Shown: positions 43,699-56,921, counted from the first letter of the stretch. The stretch is DNA of 64,000 nucleotides from Wuchereria bancrofti (GCA_005281725.1 SSBO01000009.1:5464363-5528362), one strand, 5' to 3'. Translations and numbers: made by a program. Notes: a model not told the origin generated them from the sequence alone.

Positions 43699-44158
43699 AA
43701 CGTCCTTCAGAGTCATTCCAATAATTTTTGCGCATTATGTTGATAAAAATGGGAAATTGTTATAAAGACATTGCTAATAGGAAGAAGAACTGACGTGTGT
43801 TTCTTTCTGTTTTTCCCATTCAAGATTACGGTAAATACGAAACAGTAGATAAATGACTAGTTGTGAAATGCATATGTTGAAAAAAGACTCATTCAACAGT
43901 TAATTTTCATTCAAAAATTGAGCTTCTAAGTAACTAATGGCCCTAATCTAGATGCTCAAGGGGGTGAAGACGACAAGCTGTAGAATCGACTCCTGTTGTT
44001 AATAAAAGTGAAGAACAAATCCACTTTCCTAAGATTAGCAAGTTTCGACTTTGTAAAGCTTTGGCTTACGGATGTTTAACCTGAAACTTAATAATGGTTA
44101 AAACCTTATTTCTGCTTAGCAAAATCTCTTCCTTATGGCTTTTGTTTTGAATTCTAAA

Positions 44159-44358
44159 TAAAATTAGTAATAGAGATTTTCCGGGTTGATCGTCGTATGG
44201 CTGGTTGTTCCGTTGTAAATAGTGGTGGTACCCTTCGCCGCGCCACTTGTTTTCCTAGAGTTCTTGCTGATCGACCCAAAATCGGAGATGTTGAGCGGGT
44301 CTCTTTCATTGCTTTCTCTTATTTTTCGATGACAAAGCCCACTGTTTTGTCACAAGTT
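44159..44358 (+). other. coding-like segment upstream of the RMD gene
   Basis: An open frame through ATG 44197 reads MAGCSVVNSGGTLRRAT, then CFPRVLADRPKIGDVER. It is GC-richer than its surroundings, Arg-containing and acid-free at first, like a mitochondrial presequence. Phase-1 donors (GTG|GTACCC at 44228 or TG|GTGGTA at 44225) would join the RMD exon at 45036. The stronger donor CAA|GTTAAG (44356) is in phase 0 and would not. Confidence 0.35.
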
Positions 44359-44624
44359 AAGTGACGAGAAAGTTTCATCATCTTCATAGTACTTTCAGTT
44401 CAGGGGTACCTACCAAAATAGTTCCATCAGTTTAGTTCGTTACAGTTCTTCAGTTATTTGGCACACTGTCAGAAATGGTTGTGAACAACACATGTGTTAT
44501 GTAATTTTCACAGTTTTATTGATGTAGTATTGCAAAAAATGCTTCTTATTTTTCATTCTATTATAGGACAACGTTGTCTGAAAGGTGGAATTTTTAATTT
44601 CACATTCAAAGCAATCTATTATAA

Positions 44625-44935
44625 CTTTTATTATTATTGTTAATTATTATTTATTATTATCATTAATTATTGTTATCGTTAATTGTTATTATTGTTAATT
44701 ATTGTTATTATTAATTATTACAATTATTAATTATTATTATTATTAACTACTATTATTACTAATCATCATTGTTACTAATTATTACTACTATTAATTATTA
44801 TTAATTATTATTGTTAATTATTATTATTATTAATATTATTATTATTGTTATTACTACTATTATTATTGTTATTATTATTATTAATTATTACTATTATTAT
44901 TACATTATTAGTCATTTATTACATTTATTAGTTTT
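44625..44935. repeat. TTA/ATT/TTG low-complexity microsatellite
   Basis: About 310 bp built from interspersed TTA, ATT and TTG triplets with TTAATTATTATT-type higher-order units. No coding content. Confidence 0.95.
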
Positions 44936-45106
44936 TGATTTGTTGATTTTTTGATTCATTTATTTCGATTATTGTTGTCCCCATCTTAGCTTTTATATTA
45001 TTCGAAGTTTCTTTGATTATTATTTGAAATTTTAGGCTGTTGTGCATCAGTTGTAGATATTTTCAATCAATATCCCCAACAAATAACACAAAGTGCAACT
45101 GAAAAG

Positions 45107-47729
45107 ATGACGGTATGTCGGTGAGAAATCATCATCATCATAGTTTTTCTCCATATCGTTCACTGGGAAAAAATTTCACAATTTAAGTAAATGTACTACT
45201 CATAGTATTAAAGGATAACTAGTGTGACAGTAACTTAGCTTGTTTAAAATCTCTTGGGAACCATTTCCCATATTTTATTAAGGTTAAGTCATTTTAGAAG
45301 AAATTTTCGTCTTTTTTTTTTTTAGAAAAAAAGACTGCGTTTACTGAAGTCTTCAATTTGTCGCAACCATTAGATAACTATCAATTATTAAACTCAAAAA
45401 TGCTTGATGTAACTTGATAAATTGAAAAGATGGCCTTTATGTTTGTTTTCTTGTGAAATACCGACCAAAGTTTGTTTAGAGAAATCTCTTTCTATAATAG
45501 CGTTTTTGGTGCAAAAAGAGTGGTATGATTATTTTGTCACATAAATTTTATTAAGGTTTTTCTAAAATCTAATTTTTCATTGAAATTCTTTCGAATTTAC
45601 CAAAAACTCTTTGCACTGATTAGATTTTAACCATTTATCTTCGAATCCATGCGGGATAAATAATTTGAAATGATCACAGAGAGATTTTTTCTTTTACTGA
45701 GCAAAACAAGGATCAAGCTGGAAACCAAAACAATAATAATTCAATGTGCTTTTAAATTTAAAAGGCTTTTAATAATTCTAATAAATGTTTTCAGATTTAA
45801 CCAATATTCGATTTTTTTTTTCTGATCCTTAACTAAATGAAAATGTAGTAATATTACTGATAAATAGACAGTGGCATCTGGTTCATTTAACTTTTTCAAA
45901 TTTTGACAATAATCAAATTTAAGAGTGAGACAAATGATGGTGAGATTTTTTTCAGGATTTCGCAGAAATTGATAAAGTGATAGATGATAACCCAAAACTA
46001 GCATATGAACAGCTGAAAGAAGTATGCCTTTTTTTATATAAAGTGCTGTACGCTGTAACATTTATTTGCAGGGTCTTTAATTGTTTTTTCTTCCCCAGAT
46101 TTATAATAGCAACGAAGAAGTAAAAACTAACACTGATTTGTTGTGGCGGTTGGGCAAAGCATGTTTCTTGTGGGCTAATACTCTGCAAAAAAAGGATCCG
46201 AAGAAGAAGTTGCTAATTCTCGAAGGTTCTTTTTTGATTGAAGTTTTTATATGATTCATTTAATTGAAACAGACGAATTGCTTCGACCAAGTTCATGCCA
46301 CACTAATTAATATTACTTTATGATCATTTTAAAATATAGTATTAATTGACCCCTAACGTTCTTGTAAGTAATGCTTATAGCAGTCTCATTGCACCGAGCC
46401 GTCTCAGTCTTGTAAATTTTTACAGTGAATTGGGAGTTTTGTTTTGCGCTGTGGTTCATACTAGCATATTGTTTATAACACCCTCATTTGGTTTTTTAAT
46501 TTTTATTATCTATAATTGAAAAGGAAATATTTCAAACATTATCTGAACACATATAATATAGATCAAGCCTGAAAGATGGAGTGAAAATAAAATTAAAAAT
46601 CATGATTGAATGGAATTTACACACTCGTTGTTGTTTTCAATATTCATCGTTTCGCATTGAATGAAGGAATAATTTGATGTATACCATTTTCAAGTAGATA
46701 AATAATGGTAAATAGTAGATAAATAGAGTTGTTCACTTTTACAGGTCGGGCATATGCAACGTCAGCTTATACAAGCGATGAGAATAATGCTGAAGCACTC
46801 AGATGGGCGGCAATCCTAATTGGCTCTGCAACTGATTTCCTTGGACCCAAAGAAAAGATTGAGCAGGGCAAGATTTTCAAGGTTTTAATTTGTTTAACAT
46901 TGTTTGATTTAAATGGAATTCCATAGTTGCAAAACTTCGAAGTATTCGCAAAGTGAAGGAATTTTGCTACACTGATATTGCATAAAGTTTTAGTGCACTA
47001 AATTAATTTTGCATTCTCTTATGTTATATTATTTAGAAATCATTTTTTTATTTTCTTCAATTAAATGACAATGAATTAGCATAAAAGCGCATAGGCTTTT
47101 TGCAATAAGAATAAGTGATCTGGAACAGCTTATTCGTGTTAAAACATATGCTTTTTTGCTTGTTGCTCATAAAGTTGTCCTTAGAATATTTGTTGTCCGT
47201 ATATTCAGGCATATTTGGATCGCGCAATAGAGATGCAATCAACCGAATATTCATTGCTTCATTCACGCGGACGTTTTTCATATGAGGTCGCCAATCTTAC
47301 ATGGATCGAGAAACGATTATGCAGTGCATTGTTTTCTGAAGTTCCTCATGGTACAATCGATGAAGCTCTTAGCGATTTTTTGGAGGTTCGTTAAACATCG
47401 TATTTTAATTTCAATATTTAAAATTTAATTTTATACACTCTAAGTATGCACTATTACTATTTCTTAAAGTATTTCTTTTTTTTATTCTTAAAGTAAAGCC
47501 GATTCGAAAACTTATTCCTCGAACTATTGCTATCATATTATAGGCTGAAAAATATTCACCATTCGTATGGCCTGAGAATTTACTCTATATCGCACGTTGT
47601 TATGCCGTAATGAAAAACAAAGAACTTGCCAAAAAATATTTGGAAAAAGTAGAAATGATTGAACATCTAGATGAAGCTGAAGCGGAAGCACTAGTCGAAG
47701 TTAAAGCCGTGGTTTCTAAATTAAGATAA
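45107..47729 (+). CDS. regulator of microtubule dynamics (RMD/FAM82) protein
   Basis: RMD proteins are TPR-like helical-repeat proteins that associate with microtubules; vertebrate members also sit at mitochondria. Exons 45036-45112 (coding from ATG 45107), 45956-46021, 46099-46225, 46745-46881, 47209-47385 and 47544-47729 join in phase to give 232 residues. Seen: TDLLWRLGKACFLWA near residue 35, GRAYATSAY, ALRWAAILIG, the GRFSYEVANLTWIEKRL block, and a final helical repeat LLYIARCYAVMKNKELAKKY. All splice sites are GT-AG. Start: ATG 45107 follows AAAAG and gives a typical cytosolic RMD length. The frame is also open upstream through the exon (25 codons from 45038), and coding-like sequence at 44197-44298 could be an alternative N-terminus. 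Confidence 0.9.
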
Positions 47730-47818
47730 CATTCTGTTATTTCTTTACATAGTTATATAGTCCAGTCTAAGTACTATTAGTCTGTTGCTGAAGGTAACAC
47801 GAAAATTATGGTTGGAAA

Positions 47819-47873
47819 TTTTACGAGTCATGTATCTTTATTAACAGGATTTTACGAGTCATATATCTTTATT
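47819..47873. repeat. 31-bp tandem duplication after the RMD stop codon
   Basis: TTTTACGAGTCATGTATCTT at 47819 recurs at 47850 with one substitution, probably within the RMD 3' untranslated region. Confidence 0.9.
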
Positions 47874-48228
47874 GTCGATATGAACTATTGAGGTTCACTT
47901 TCTTCCTCCGAAAGTTTAATGTTAAATCTTAAATTCTTAAATAACCATCTATTGATTTACTTGATATAGTAGTGGCATTTAGGATAGCACTGCTTTGGTT
48001 TTCAGTATTATCATTTGTTTTAATTCTTCACATTTTATTGCTCTTTCATAATCAGCAAGCTCAGTTTTTTGTTTGTGACATATATTCTTCATTCCCCGTC
48101 TTATCTTCTGTTCTTTACATATTCTTCATTGCCCTTCTTATCTCCTGTTCTATTTTTTTTCCCCGTTTATGGTATACTCGGGTGATTTCTGTTTTATTCT
48201 TGTCGATCATTTCGTATGTTTGTTTCTT

Positions 48229-49175
48229 GTTCGAAGCGGATTTAAAACAGTATCATTAACTGGAGCAAATTTATTCAGTTTACCAACTAGAATCTCATTC
48301 ATCTCTATGATTTCTCAAAGGTTCAGTTAGTTAGCAAAGCATATTCATTTGCTGTATTTTTTATATTTTTCTTCAAAATCTGGACTATTTGAAGATTTTT
48401 GTAACTTACTTCTTCAGGATCAGATGAAACCTTGGTTGAATTTTGTTTCTCATTCTATTGGTTATAACATATCGGGTAATGAATGTCTTCTCTTTCTTTT
48501 CTATCAATATATACATATTTCTGGTCATGTATGCACGGTTATCGGTCATACTCAAGTTTTCTTTTTTCTCGCAGATGCTGTAAATGAAGTCTCATTTATA
48601 CATACTTATGTTTCGATGTTTATTTTATCTGTTGAAGTGGAACAATTTCCTGTAGCTTTTATTGAATTAGCAGTATTCATAAATACTATATGATGATTTG
48701 GATCATCTCATCATTTTCATAAAATATTTAGGTTGTAGACACATCCTGAACACATCCATTGGTTAATATTTAAAAACACACAACAAACGGATATAATTCA
48801 TGCATAAAATAATGAGTAATGAAATAATGAACCGGCATGCGATGGTCTGTGGTACTTGATCTGAACTCCCATTTCTACAATCCACAAGTTACAATTCTCA
48901 CAGTTCCGTTCGTTGATATCTTTTATTGCAATCCACAGCGTAGTTACTTGAAACATTCGGATGCATTTGCATATCATTTTATTCAGATTTCAAAGTTCTA
49001 ATTTGAACGTTCGAAGCGGATTTAAAACAAAATAGGTGCGAAGCAAGTTATTCGGTTTACCAACTGAAATGTTATTTCTCTCTATGATTTTTCAAAGTTT
49101 CAATTAGTTAGCTAACAAAGTATATTCATTCGTATTTTTGTTATTTTTCTTCAAAACTAAAGTATCTGAAGAGTT
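48229..49175. repeat. diverged direct repeat of about 167 bp, 780 bp apart
   Basis: 48229-48396 and 49009-49175 share GTTCGAAGCGGATTTAAAAC at their starts and collinear blocks afterwards (TTTACCAACT, CTCTATGATTT, TAGTTAGC, TTTTTCTTCAAAA), with small indels. The intervening DNA has only T-rich ORFs without ATG starts. Confidence 0.85.
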
Positions 49176-52100
49176 TACTTTCATTTAGTTAATTAAAGTA
49201 GCCGGGACTTTTTGACGTCGTCACGTTATCCTCTAATAGTGCCACCACTTCCAAACTTATTGGACATCAATTTCAGAATATCACTATTGTCATGCTGAAT
49301 ACGAAGACTAAATAATTCGATCCAAATCGATGGGAATACAATAGTGGAAATCTAAGAGATAATTTAAGAGATAACTATGTCCCCACAGTGCAGAAGTAAT
49401 TTTCCAAGTAGCTTAAAAAGAATTTCCTATATTAATAGATTAGGTTAATTATCTAATATACATAAGATCATTAAAGTCACAATGAGAAGGGAGGTTAATT
49501 AATTGTAAGAACTTTTTTAAAAATAAAGAACATTATATTCCTGAAAATGTTGTGCTTTATAATTCTAAAATTCCACAGCAACGATAATCTCATTAGCAAC
49601 TGATAATGGTGCGCGCTCATTCCTCTGTCAAAATTAGTTAAGATTAGACTTGGGGTAATGATATGAATAAAGTGATATCATTTTACGACTGACTAATTCA
49701 TAATATAAGAAATAGAAGCAAACTCACTCTGCACTAGAAATGGCAAATATAAGATCAATACCCAAAGATTCCAAGATTTCTTCTCAGAAAAAAACAGTAT
49801 AATGTGAGAATGTTGCATTTTGTTGAATCTTTGAATAGCTAATGATAAATTAGTATTATCATAGGGACAAATTCCATCTGAACTTTTTGTAAATAAGCTA
49901 ACCGTTTATAGCGTTTTACCTGATATATGTTTCAGTGAGGTCGATAACAGAATCGTCGAAAAAAATGTCTAGTGAAACTAGAATTTATATATTTTGTTGC
50001 AACTTCATTCAGCATCAATGAGCTAGAGAAATATGTCGCTTATTTTTCTTTATATTCATTAAGACAAATCAACCAAACAGTTTAAAATCTGTTGAAAACT
50101 TAAGCATTTTCAACTGCAATGCTGCGTGTACAAATTACTTTGAATGTCTAAACATTTAATATTTTCGAAGTTAAATATGAGAATCAGAAAGAAGTGTTCA
50201 GATAAGCTCGGATAATTGAATCGTTTTTAAATTTATCTTCATTTTCAATTCATGATCATTTTGTTGAAAGAATTTTTTTTGTTAATACTTTATACTTTCC
50301 GAATGGTTTCTTATTAGTTTGATTTATATTGTCAATCATATGTTTAATACAGAAATTGGCTCAGTCGTAGCAGTTGAACTTGTCTTTTATTCCATTTCGA
50401 AAATACTCGATTTAGTGAAGGATGCAATCGCTGAATAAAGTCATTTATATTTTCTCGTACGATTAAATGATATTAGATATTGAAGAATACTTTCATGCAC
50501 AAATCTTTATTCTCAGAATTTTTGTTTTGAATGTTTTTAAATTAGCACTTTGGAATTTCAGAGAAAAAACAAGTAAATTAGAGGAAAATTGTCAGGAGTG
50601 TCTTTCGAATTTTTCACATCTTTGACTTCTGTTACAGCAAAAAAAATCCCATATGCAGCAAACAAACAATAAATATCAAAATTTATCTGAAACAATAAAC
50701 TAATTGTAAATTTTTATGCTATCCAAAGTAATAGACTGAATAGACAGGGAATCGAATATTCGGGAAACTTACTGTCATTATGTTGTATGTAGGGAAATTT
50801 CTGTAATAAAGTAAAAAAAAAGAAAAGAAAGGGCGTCTATTTGTAACTTTTCCGACAAGTGATAAATATTTCGCTCTGGGCACTTTCTTTACAATTTATT
50901 TATATTTCCATCAATTACTGTCGCCTGACCAATTCCATTTCTCCTTTTTGTTGTTTTTAAATCTTTTTTTTGTTTCATTTACAGGACGCCCATACGTAAT
51001 ACCATAGTAAAATATCAATTACTGAGGTTTAATTTACATATATTATTGATAGTTATTTATGCAGTTAATGTAAAAAACTATGGGTTAAAAGAAATTAAGC
51101 AATCTGATCAAACAGAAAACGACTAGCTGAAAAATGCAAACATCTATAAAGCAAGTTGAACAAAGAGGAATAAAGGTCAGCATCAAACACTGACATAGAT
51201 CTACCAGAATAAAAGCAGATATGACGAGACAGCAGTGTTATAACAATATAACTGGAAAACAGGAATTAATTAGCAAAGGACGAATCTAATAGAACTTCCG
51301 AAATTCAGCAACGAATCTATTAACTAACCTACGAGGAGCATAAGGAGCGTTACATTTCCCGATTTTTCTTATTTTGTACCCTTAAATTAGACTTTCATTT
51401 TCAAATGAAATTTCCAATCATTCCGGGCATTTTTAGAAACGTTTCGTTGTTATGTGCTACTTACAGGAGTTGAAAAATTTTTAGAATTGACAATGGAAAA
51501 TTGCTTCGTTGTGAAAATGATGTACGGTCTGGTAGACACGTGTAACAGTCATAATTATTGAGATTGTTTCGTCATTCAATGCGACGGACTTGTAAAACAC
51601 TGTGGTACGATGGTCAAGCGGATCTGCTACTAAAGATTGATAATCTGTCAATTGCTTAAACATTATCTGAGAGCTTGCAAATTCCCTCAAATACTTCCTT
51701 TAAAACTTTTTTATTAATTTTCATGTGTTCGATGAAAAGAACGTTCAAAGTGGAACGTTGCTGCAGAGGAGTAAGAAGTAAATTGTGGTCATATAAATCG
51801 GTAACTCTTAAATCAACTTTAGTGCGTCGCTTAAAAAAATGACGGTATATCAGAGGAATTGCCCTCGCATGCCGCCCTTGATAAAAAACAAATTGAAGGA
51901 CGTAACAGTTCTTTCCATGAGTTAACGATTTTACATCAAAATAAAACGCACAATATTATTAGTAATAATTTTTCAACTGTAAAAAATTTAAGATTTAAGT
52001 CGGTTACTCATATATCATAAAGTTAGCTTGTCCATGTGTGAAATCTATTGTTATGCCCAGGTAGTACAGGTAGCGATGAATTTAGTTCAGATTGAAAAAA

Positions 52101-54709
52101 AAAACATAGTAATTTATGATTGCGTTTGAATAATATCAGAGCAGTATTTAAAGATACAATCCGATTGTTTCAAACAAAAAACTAAAAATGTCATTCAGCA
52201 GATTCAATGATGCAATGAAACTTCTGATTTAGTAATACTTATTTTTCGCAGTAGCAAAATGAAAAGATATTGTGTGAAGGATAGACCTTTGTTTGCCAGT
52301 GTCTTTCAACAGCACTCAGGATTCGATGTTTTTTGGGCATTAGTAAGATTTAGTAAATGATGACGATAAGGTTTAATACATTATCAGTTGCGTTCTTAAC
52401 TGATAATTAATCACTGAAGATTGTCTTCATGTTCAATTAATAACATTTAGAAAAAATTACTTCTTCCATATCGTTTCTTTTTTTGAAATTCAATGAGTTT
52501 CTTTGTAAACGAAATGATCTTTTCCATTTTCGCGGCTTTTCTGTGTAACTTAAAAGATTTTATAAATGCAAAATAGAAAGTTTTTGGCATCTCAGAATGT
52601 GTTCCATAGCACATTGAATGTGAATGACTTCGAACAATGTCGTCCTTGCCAATACAGTGTCTCTGTCAACCACGGTTTTATGAGAGATTTATGAGAGATT
52701 ATATGCGATTCCTTGAATTATATGCAAATTCTATATGATTTCATTAGCATATTGACATTAGTATGACAAAGTCAGTTTTAGAATCGCAAGGCACAATGTT
52801 CTAACTCCTGAATTTTTAAATTGACAATGCATAAGAACATCCAATATTAAAAATACACAACACATAGGAACTTAATGCTGTGATATTTCAGGAAGTTACA
52901 AATCGAAGTTTATCAGTATTAATAAAGCTGATCCGCAACATTATATATTCCGAATTGTACAGTGATATACAGTACAGAATTACAAAAAGAACTGGAAAGT
53001 TTCATAACTAGAAAACTGAAAAAACAAAATCATGATTAACCATTAACCTATGAAGAGAACGATGCAGGCTGAAACTAACTGATTGAAAATGTTTGTAACT
53101 TGTTTGAATAAGATTGAAACCTCACCACTCCTGGATAAATATTTATCCATAAATATGTATAAATCACACATTCGTAATCACATATGTTTACAATTAAGGA
53201 GTGAAAAGACTTGCATAATTTTTTTTGTTGAAACGTTTTCAGAGCCAAAATTTTTTTTTCGTTAATATTTTAAATTACGAATCTTCTCATTGGTGAAGGA
53301 TTGCCAACTTGTGGAAAAATGGACAGAGAGAGAGAATAAACTGGTATTATACTTTCGACACATCGGACTACTTGGAAATTCCAGATAAGTTTTAAAGGCA
53401 AAAATGGAATCTAAAATGGTATAAAAAATGGCTCTAATTCGTTCACAGTTATACAAATTTACAAATGACAAAAACTTATAGTAACATATCGTCTTTGTTT
53501 TTCATTAAGAAATGAACCAAAATCAAATAAGATAATTTGTAGATACATTGAACCAAAAATACGTTGAATACGAAGGGACCGTAAAAATTTTCGCCACATT
53601 TTTGTGGTTTATTCCTGTAGTTAAGCAATATAACAGATTCGCAAAAAATCCTAAATTTGTCAAAACCCTTAGATTTTAGTTGCTTCCAACGTTTTCCACA
53701 TTCAAGTACGTAGAAAACAGCATCAAAAATATAAATTTCTCTCCAATTTTAAACTAAGACATGAACCAAAGATTTCTTACTGATTTGAGCAAAGCAGTAA
53801 AACATCAATAGCCGATTAAGATGTTCCGAATCATCTGAAGAGAATACAATCAATCATTCTAATCACATTGTACTGCACTGTCACGTGAATCAGAAATGGT
53901 CAGACAAAATATTACGAATCATTTCGTCCAACATGGCTATGGAAAAAGGATATTTTAGTGCTGGGCTGTCTTTTGATCTTTCCTCCCACTTATTCAGATA
54001 TTGCACGCTACGAACATTTGCATGACTTTTATTTTTCGGATCAAAAAAATTTATAAAAACCAGTACTTACGTTCCCTTTACACCACAATTCCTTTATGCG
54101 GAAGTTTCATTTTTGGGCCGATTCAATGAATGTCGTATTCCGAACATAACGCAACTGTAAAATGGATTCAGAAGCGGAAAAAAAACAAACAGGTTGTTGT
54201 TCAAAACTACTCATCGTTTACAAAAATGTAACTATTTTAAACAAATATACACTTCTCATCTACAAGTCCTTCTGCAATGCTCTATGTACTCTGCAACATT
54301 CCAGTAACTCTACATACGTAATAAATAGAAATTTCACGATGGAAACTTTGATTCGCTTCAAAAAAATAATTCCACCTTAAAGATCATCACCTGCTCTCGC
54401 CTCTCGTCTTTGCTCACTTGTTAGTTTATTTCTTTGACAATGATCAAACTGAACAGTTTCAAAGAAAGACTTAAAAAAGTACATATAGATAGATAGACAT
54501 ACACTTAGTTATCCAAGAAATGAAGAGTATTTCCTTCTCGGTAATGGTAATGGGAAATTAAATCTTAAAACAGAGCTAACCAGTTCAGCATTCACAACAC
54601 CAGAAAAAGAGATGCACAGAGAAGGAGAATGGAAAGAGAGAAAATGACGATAATTGAAAGTGATAGACTGGAGTAGCAGTTACAATTAGCTCTATGCTTT
54701 CCTCTTCCC
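49176..54709. other. gene-poor interval
   Basis: 5.5 kb of AT-rich DNA with no recognised gene. The only coding-like stretches are the minus ORF at 51481-51663 and a plus ORF at 54162-54380 beginning MDSEAEKKQTG; neither has homology or clear splicing. Confidence 0.5.
51481..51663 (-). CDS. possible 60-residue ORF or exon
   Basis: An ATG-to-TAA ORF (MFKQLTDYQSLVADPLDHRT...) directly behind an acceptor-like AGCTCTCAG. The composition is protein-like and GC-richer than its flanks. No family was recognised. It could be a terminal exon whose upstream partners were not found. Confidence 0.25.
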   Translation of the reverse strand: MFKQLTDYQSLVADPLDHRTTVFYKSVALNDETISIIMTVTRVYQTVHHFHNEAIFHCQF

Positions 54710-54717
54710 TATATAAG
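54710..54717 (+). promoter_or_regulatory. TATA box of the secreted repeat-protein gene
   Basis: TATATAAG in a CT-rich setting, 124 bases upstream of ATG 54841. No other gene start fits it. Confidence 0.6.
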
Positions 54718-54817
54718 GAACTACTGCAAAGTACTTCCACTCCAGTTCTGTCCTGCTGAAAAATACTACTACTTCAGTTTTCTTAACTATTTACTAATTA
54801 CCTTCATTTCATAGTAG

Positions 54818-54838
54818 CAGCAGCAGCAGCAGCAGCAG
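54818..54838. repeat. (CAG)7 just upstream of a start codon
   Basis: Seven CAG triplets end two bases before ATG 54841, in the predicted 5' leader. The reading meets TGA at the end of the tract, so it does not encode polyglutamine fused to the protein. Confidence 0.95.
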
Positions 54839-54840
54839 TG

Positions 54841-55784
54841 ATGAGTTCAATTATAACCACTCTCCTATCGATACTGTTCTTTTTCAATATACCATTTCAA
54901 TATACCAGATCATGTATGTTTTTGCTCTGTTTACTTCTTAATTATGAATATGTTTATTATTGAATGACTTTTAATGAGCAATGTGGGAAAGTATAAGAGA
55001 GATAAATTCGACCACACATTTCAAAGTGTTCTGGAGGAAACTTCTTTGTAGCAGGATAAAGCACTCAAAAGAAAACTAAGCAATGTAAAACCAGTTTGTT
55101 TGTTTTTTTTCTGCCCTGGATGCAAGCTACGTTTCATACTCGAACTGGTTTCAAATCATATTTTAAATTTAGAGATAAAGAATTGTCGGAGGTGACCAAG
55201 TGCTACAATAAAAAGCATATAAACCATTGCCAATATTTCCGTCACATATCAAAACCGCCAAGACTCCAAAGGTTGTCAAGGATCACTGTAATGTATAAAA
55301 CATTACACAACACTCCCCCCTTCACCCAAAAAAAAAGAAATCTTTGCAAAGGTAATTAGAAGATCAAAGGATTTGTCGAACCCAACTTCTCAGAATTTAT
55401 TGATTACATAATACTTATTGCATTAAACTTTTTTCAGTGCACAAGAATAATGCATATGGTGATAAAGATATCATTTCGGCCTTAGTTATGGCTGTATCTA
55501 TAGAACAGTCTTCAGTACAAGCTCAACAACCGCACGCTGTTCCAGCTCTATTAAAATTCTGGGGACATCGAAAGAAGCGAAATAACGCTTACGGTGACGA
55601 AGCTGTCCCTCCAACTGCAGGCCTGACACTATCTATGCCAGCACCTGCGGAACAAGCTCCAGCACAAGCTAGTCAACCCTATGCCGCTATAGTTCCAGCC
55701 CCAGTGGAATCTAGTGGATACCGAAAAAAGCGAAATAACGCTTACGGAGATGAATCCTTCCTTCAGTTGCAGAATTGGCAATAA
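54841..55784 (+). CDS. small secreted protein with NNAYGD(E/K) repeats
   Basis: Two exons, 54841-54913 and 55438-55784, join in phase (T|TG gives Leu) to make 139 residues. Residues 1-24 form a signal peptide (MSSIITTLLSILFFFN...). The mature chain carries the repeat HKNNAYGDK, then HRKKRNNAYGDE, then YRKKRNNAYGDE, separated by Ala/Pro/Gln-rich spacers (PAEQAPAQASQPYAAIV). KKR precedes two copies and could be a proprotein-convertase site, so a peptide precursor is possible; a structural secreted repeat protein is the alternative. No cysteines were noticed and no family recognised. It has its own TATA box and a CAG-repeat leader. A decayed further spacer module lies just after the stop. Confidence 0.75.
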
Positions 55785-55853
55785 CTATGAGAACAGGCTC
55801 CAGCACAAACACAGTCACATGCTGCTGTAGTTACTGTAGTGGTTTTTTAGCTT
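55785..55853 (+). pseudogene. decayed extra repeat module after the stop of the NNAYGDE gene
   Basis: Directly after stop 55782-55784 the same frame, broken by a TGA at 55788-55790, reads EQAPAQTQSHAAVV, matching the spacer EQAPAQASQPYAAIV of the intact unit. Alignment of the preceding DNA implies small deletions in the third unit, which shifted frame and truncated the protein. Confidence 0.7.
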
Positions 55854-56921
55854 AATGTAATAACATTTTAAAAACTATCACATCTAACAGATTCTCATGT
55901 ATAACGGATTTTGTGTCCGACAAACTTCTAAAATTGAATTTTAGATCTCTAACGAAATATGAAGCAGTTGGCTCTTCTTTCCCTCACATTTCTCAATTTA
56001 ATCAACAGTGTAGTGGTGGTGCTTTACAAAAGGTGCATAAAGTCTCTTCAATTACCACATCATTTTCCCGACGATACATTATCTGTAAACATTTTTAATT
56101 AACGAACAAAGGAAGGAGATCTGCATACAATTAACATTCACTACTTATGTTACTTTGACTGCCTACTTCATTTGTGTGCTTCTTTGTCGGAATGCTTTAA
56201 AGAAATAAACTTGGAAATATGTTGGGCATTTACAGTTAATTAATTGGGAATCCCAAAAAATTTGAAAAATTCGATCAGTACTCAAATCACAGAACAATAA
56301 CCATATGATTTGCAGCAAACACGGTTTAAAATGAAATATTTACATGAAAAACAAAACTGAAGTTGTGGTACAATTAAAATAAAGGACTTTCAGCAATATG
56401 TCCATATACCAGGATTATTTATCTACAACACTTCACATGAACAACTTCGTTGACGTTTTCAACAGTCTGTGTGGAATAGCAGAATGTAGAATCGGAGTGA
56501 CAAATGGGACGAAATGAGCACTAAAACAATGTTATAGGCACTAAAACTTCTTATAATGTTGCACCATGAATTTTTTATCACATGGACAAACCGATCCATG
56601 CGGCACCTCATAATTTGCAAAAAACTCCATCTATCTAGTTCACAATGTTAGAAAAAGTGGATATTTTCCATCATATTTTAGAATTATATGAAGATTTAGA
56701 GTGCCAAGCTATCATTGAACTGCAAATCAATAACATTTACGAATAGCGCTAAGATAATGAAATTAAGCACTATTGACGTGCAAGAGAAGTATTAACAACT
56801 CTACCAAATGCCTATAAGTTATCATGAAAAAAGAACTTAGTTCACTTCAATTCAATCTCCCAAGCTTTGCAATGGATTTAACATTTCATAAGATCACTTT
56901 GATTAATTCGATCTATCTAGT
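55854..56921. other. intergenic region between convergent genes
   Basis: No gene recognised. It contains an AATAAA at 56204-56209 that could serve the upstream plus-strand gene. Confidence 0.45.

Noticed and set aside
47972..48693. Two hydrophobic plus ORFs of 95 and 114 codons
   Set aside because: Both begin at GTG or TTG, not ATG. Their hydrophobicity follows from T-rich DNA, and no splice signals support them.
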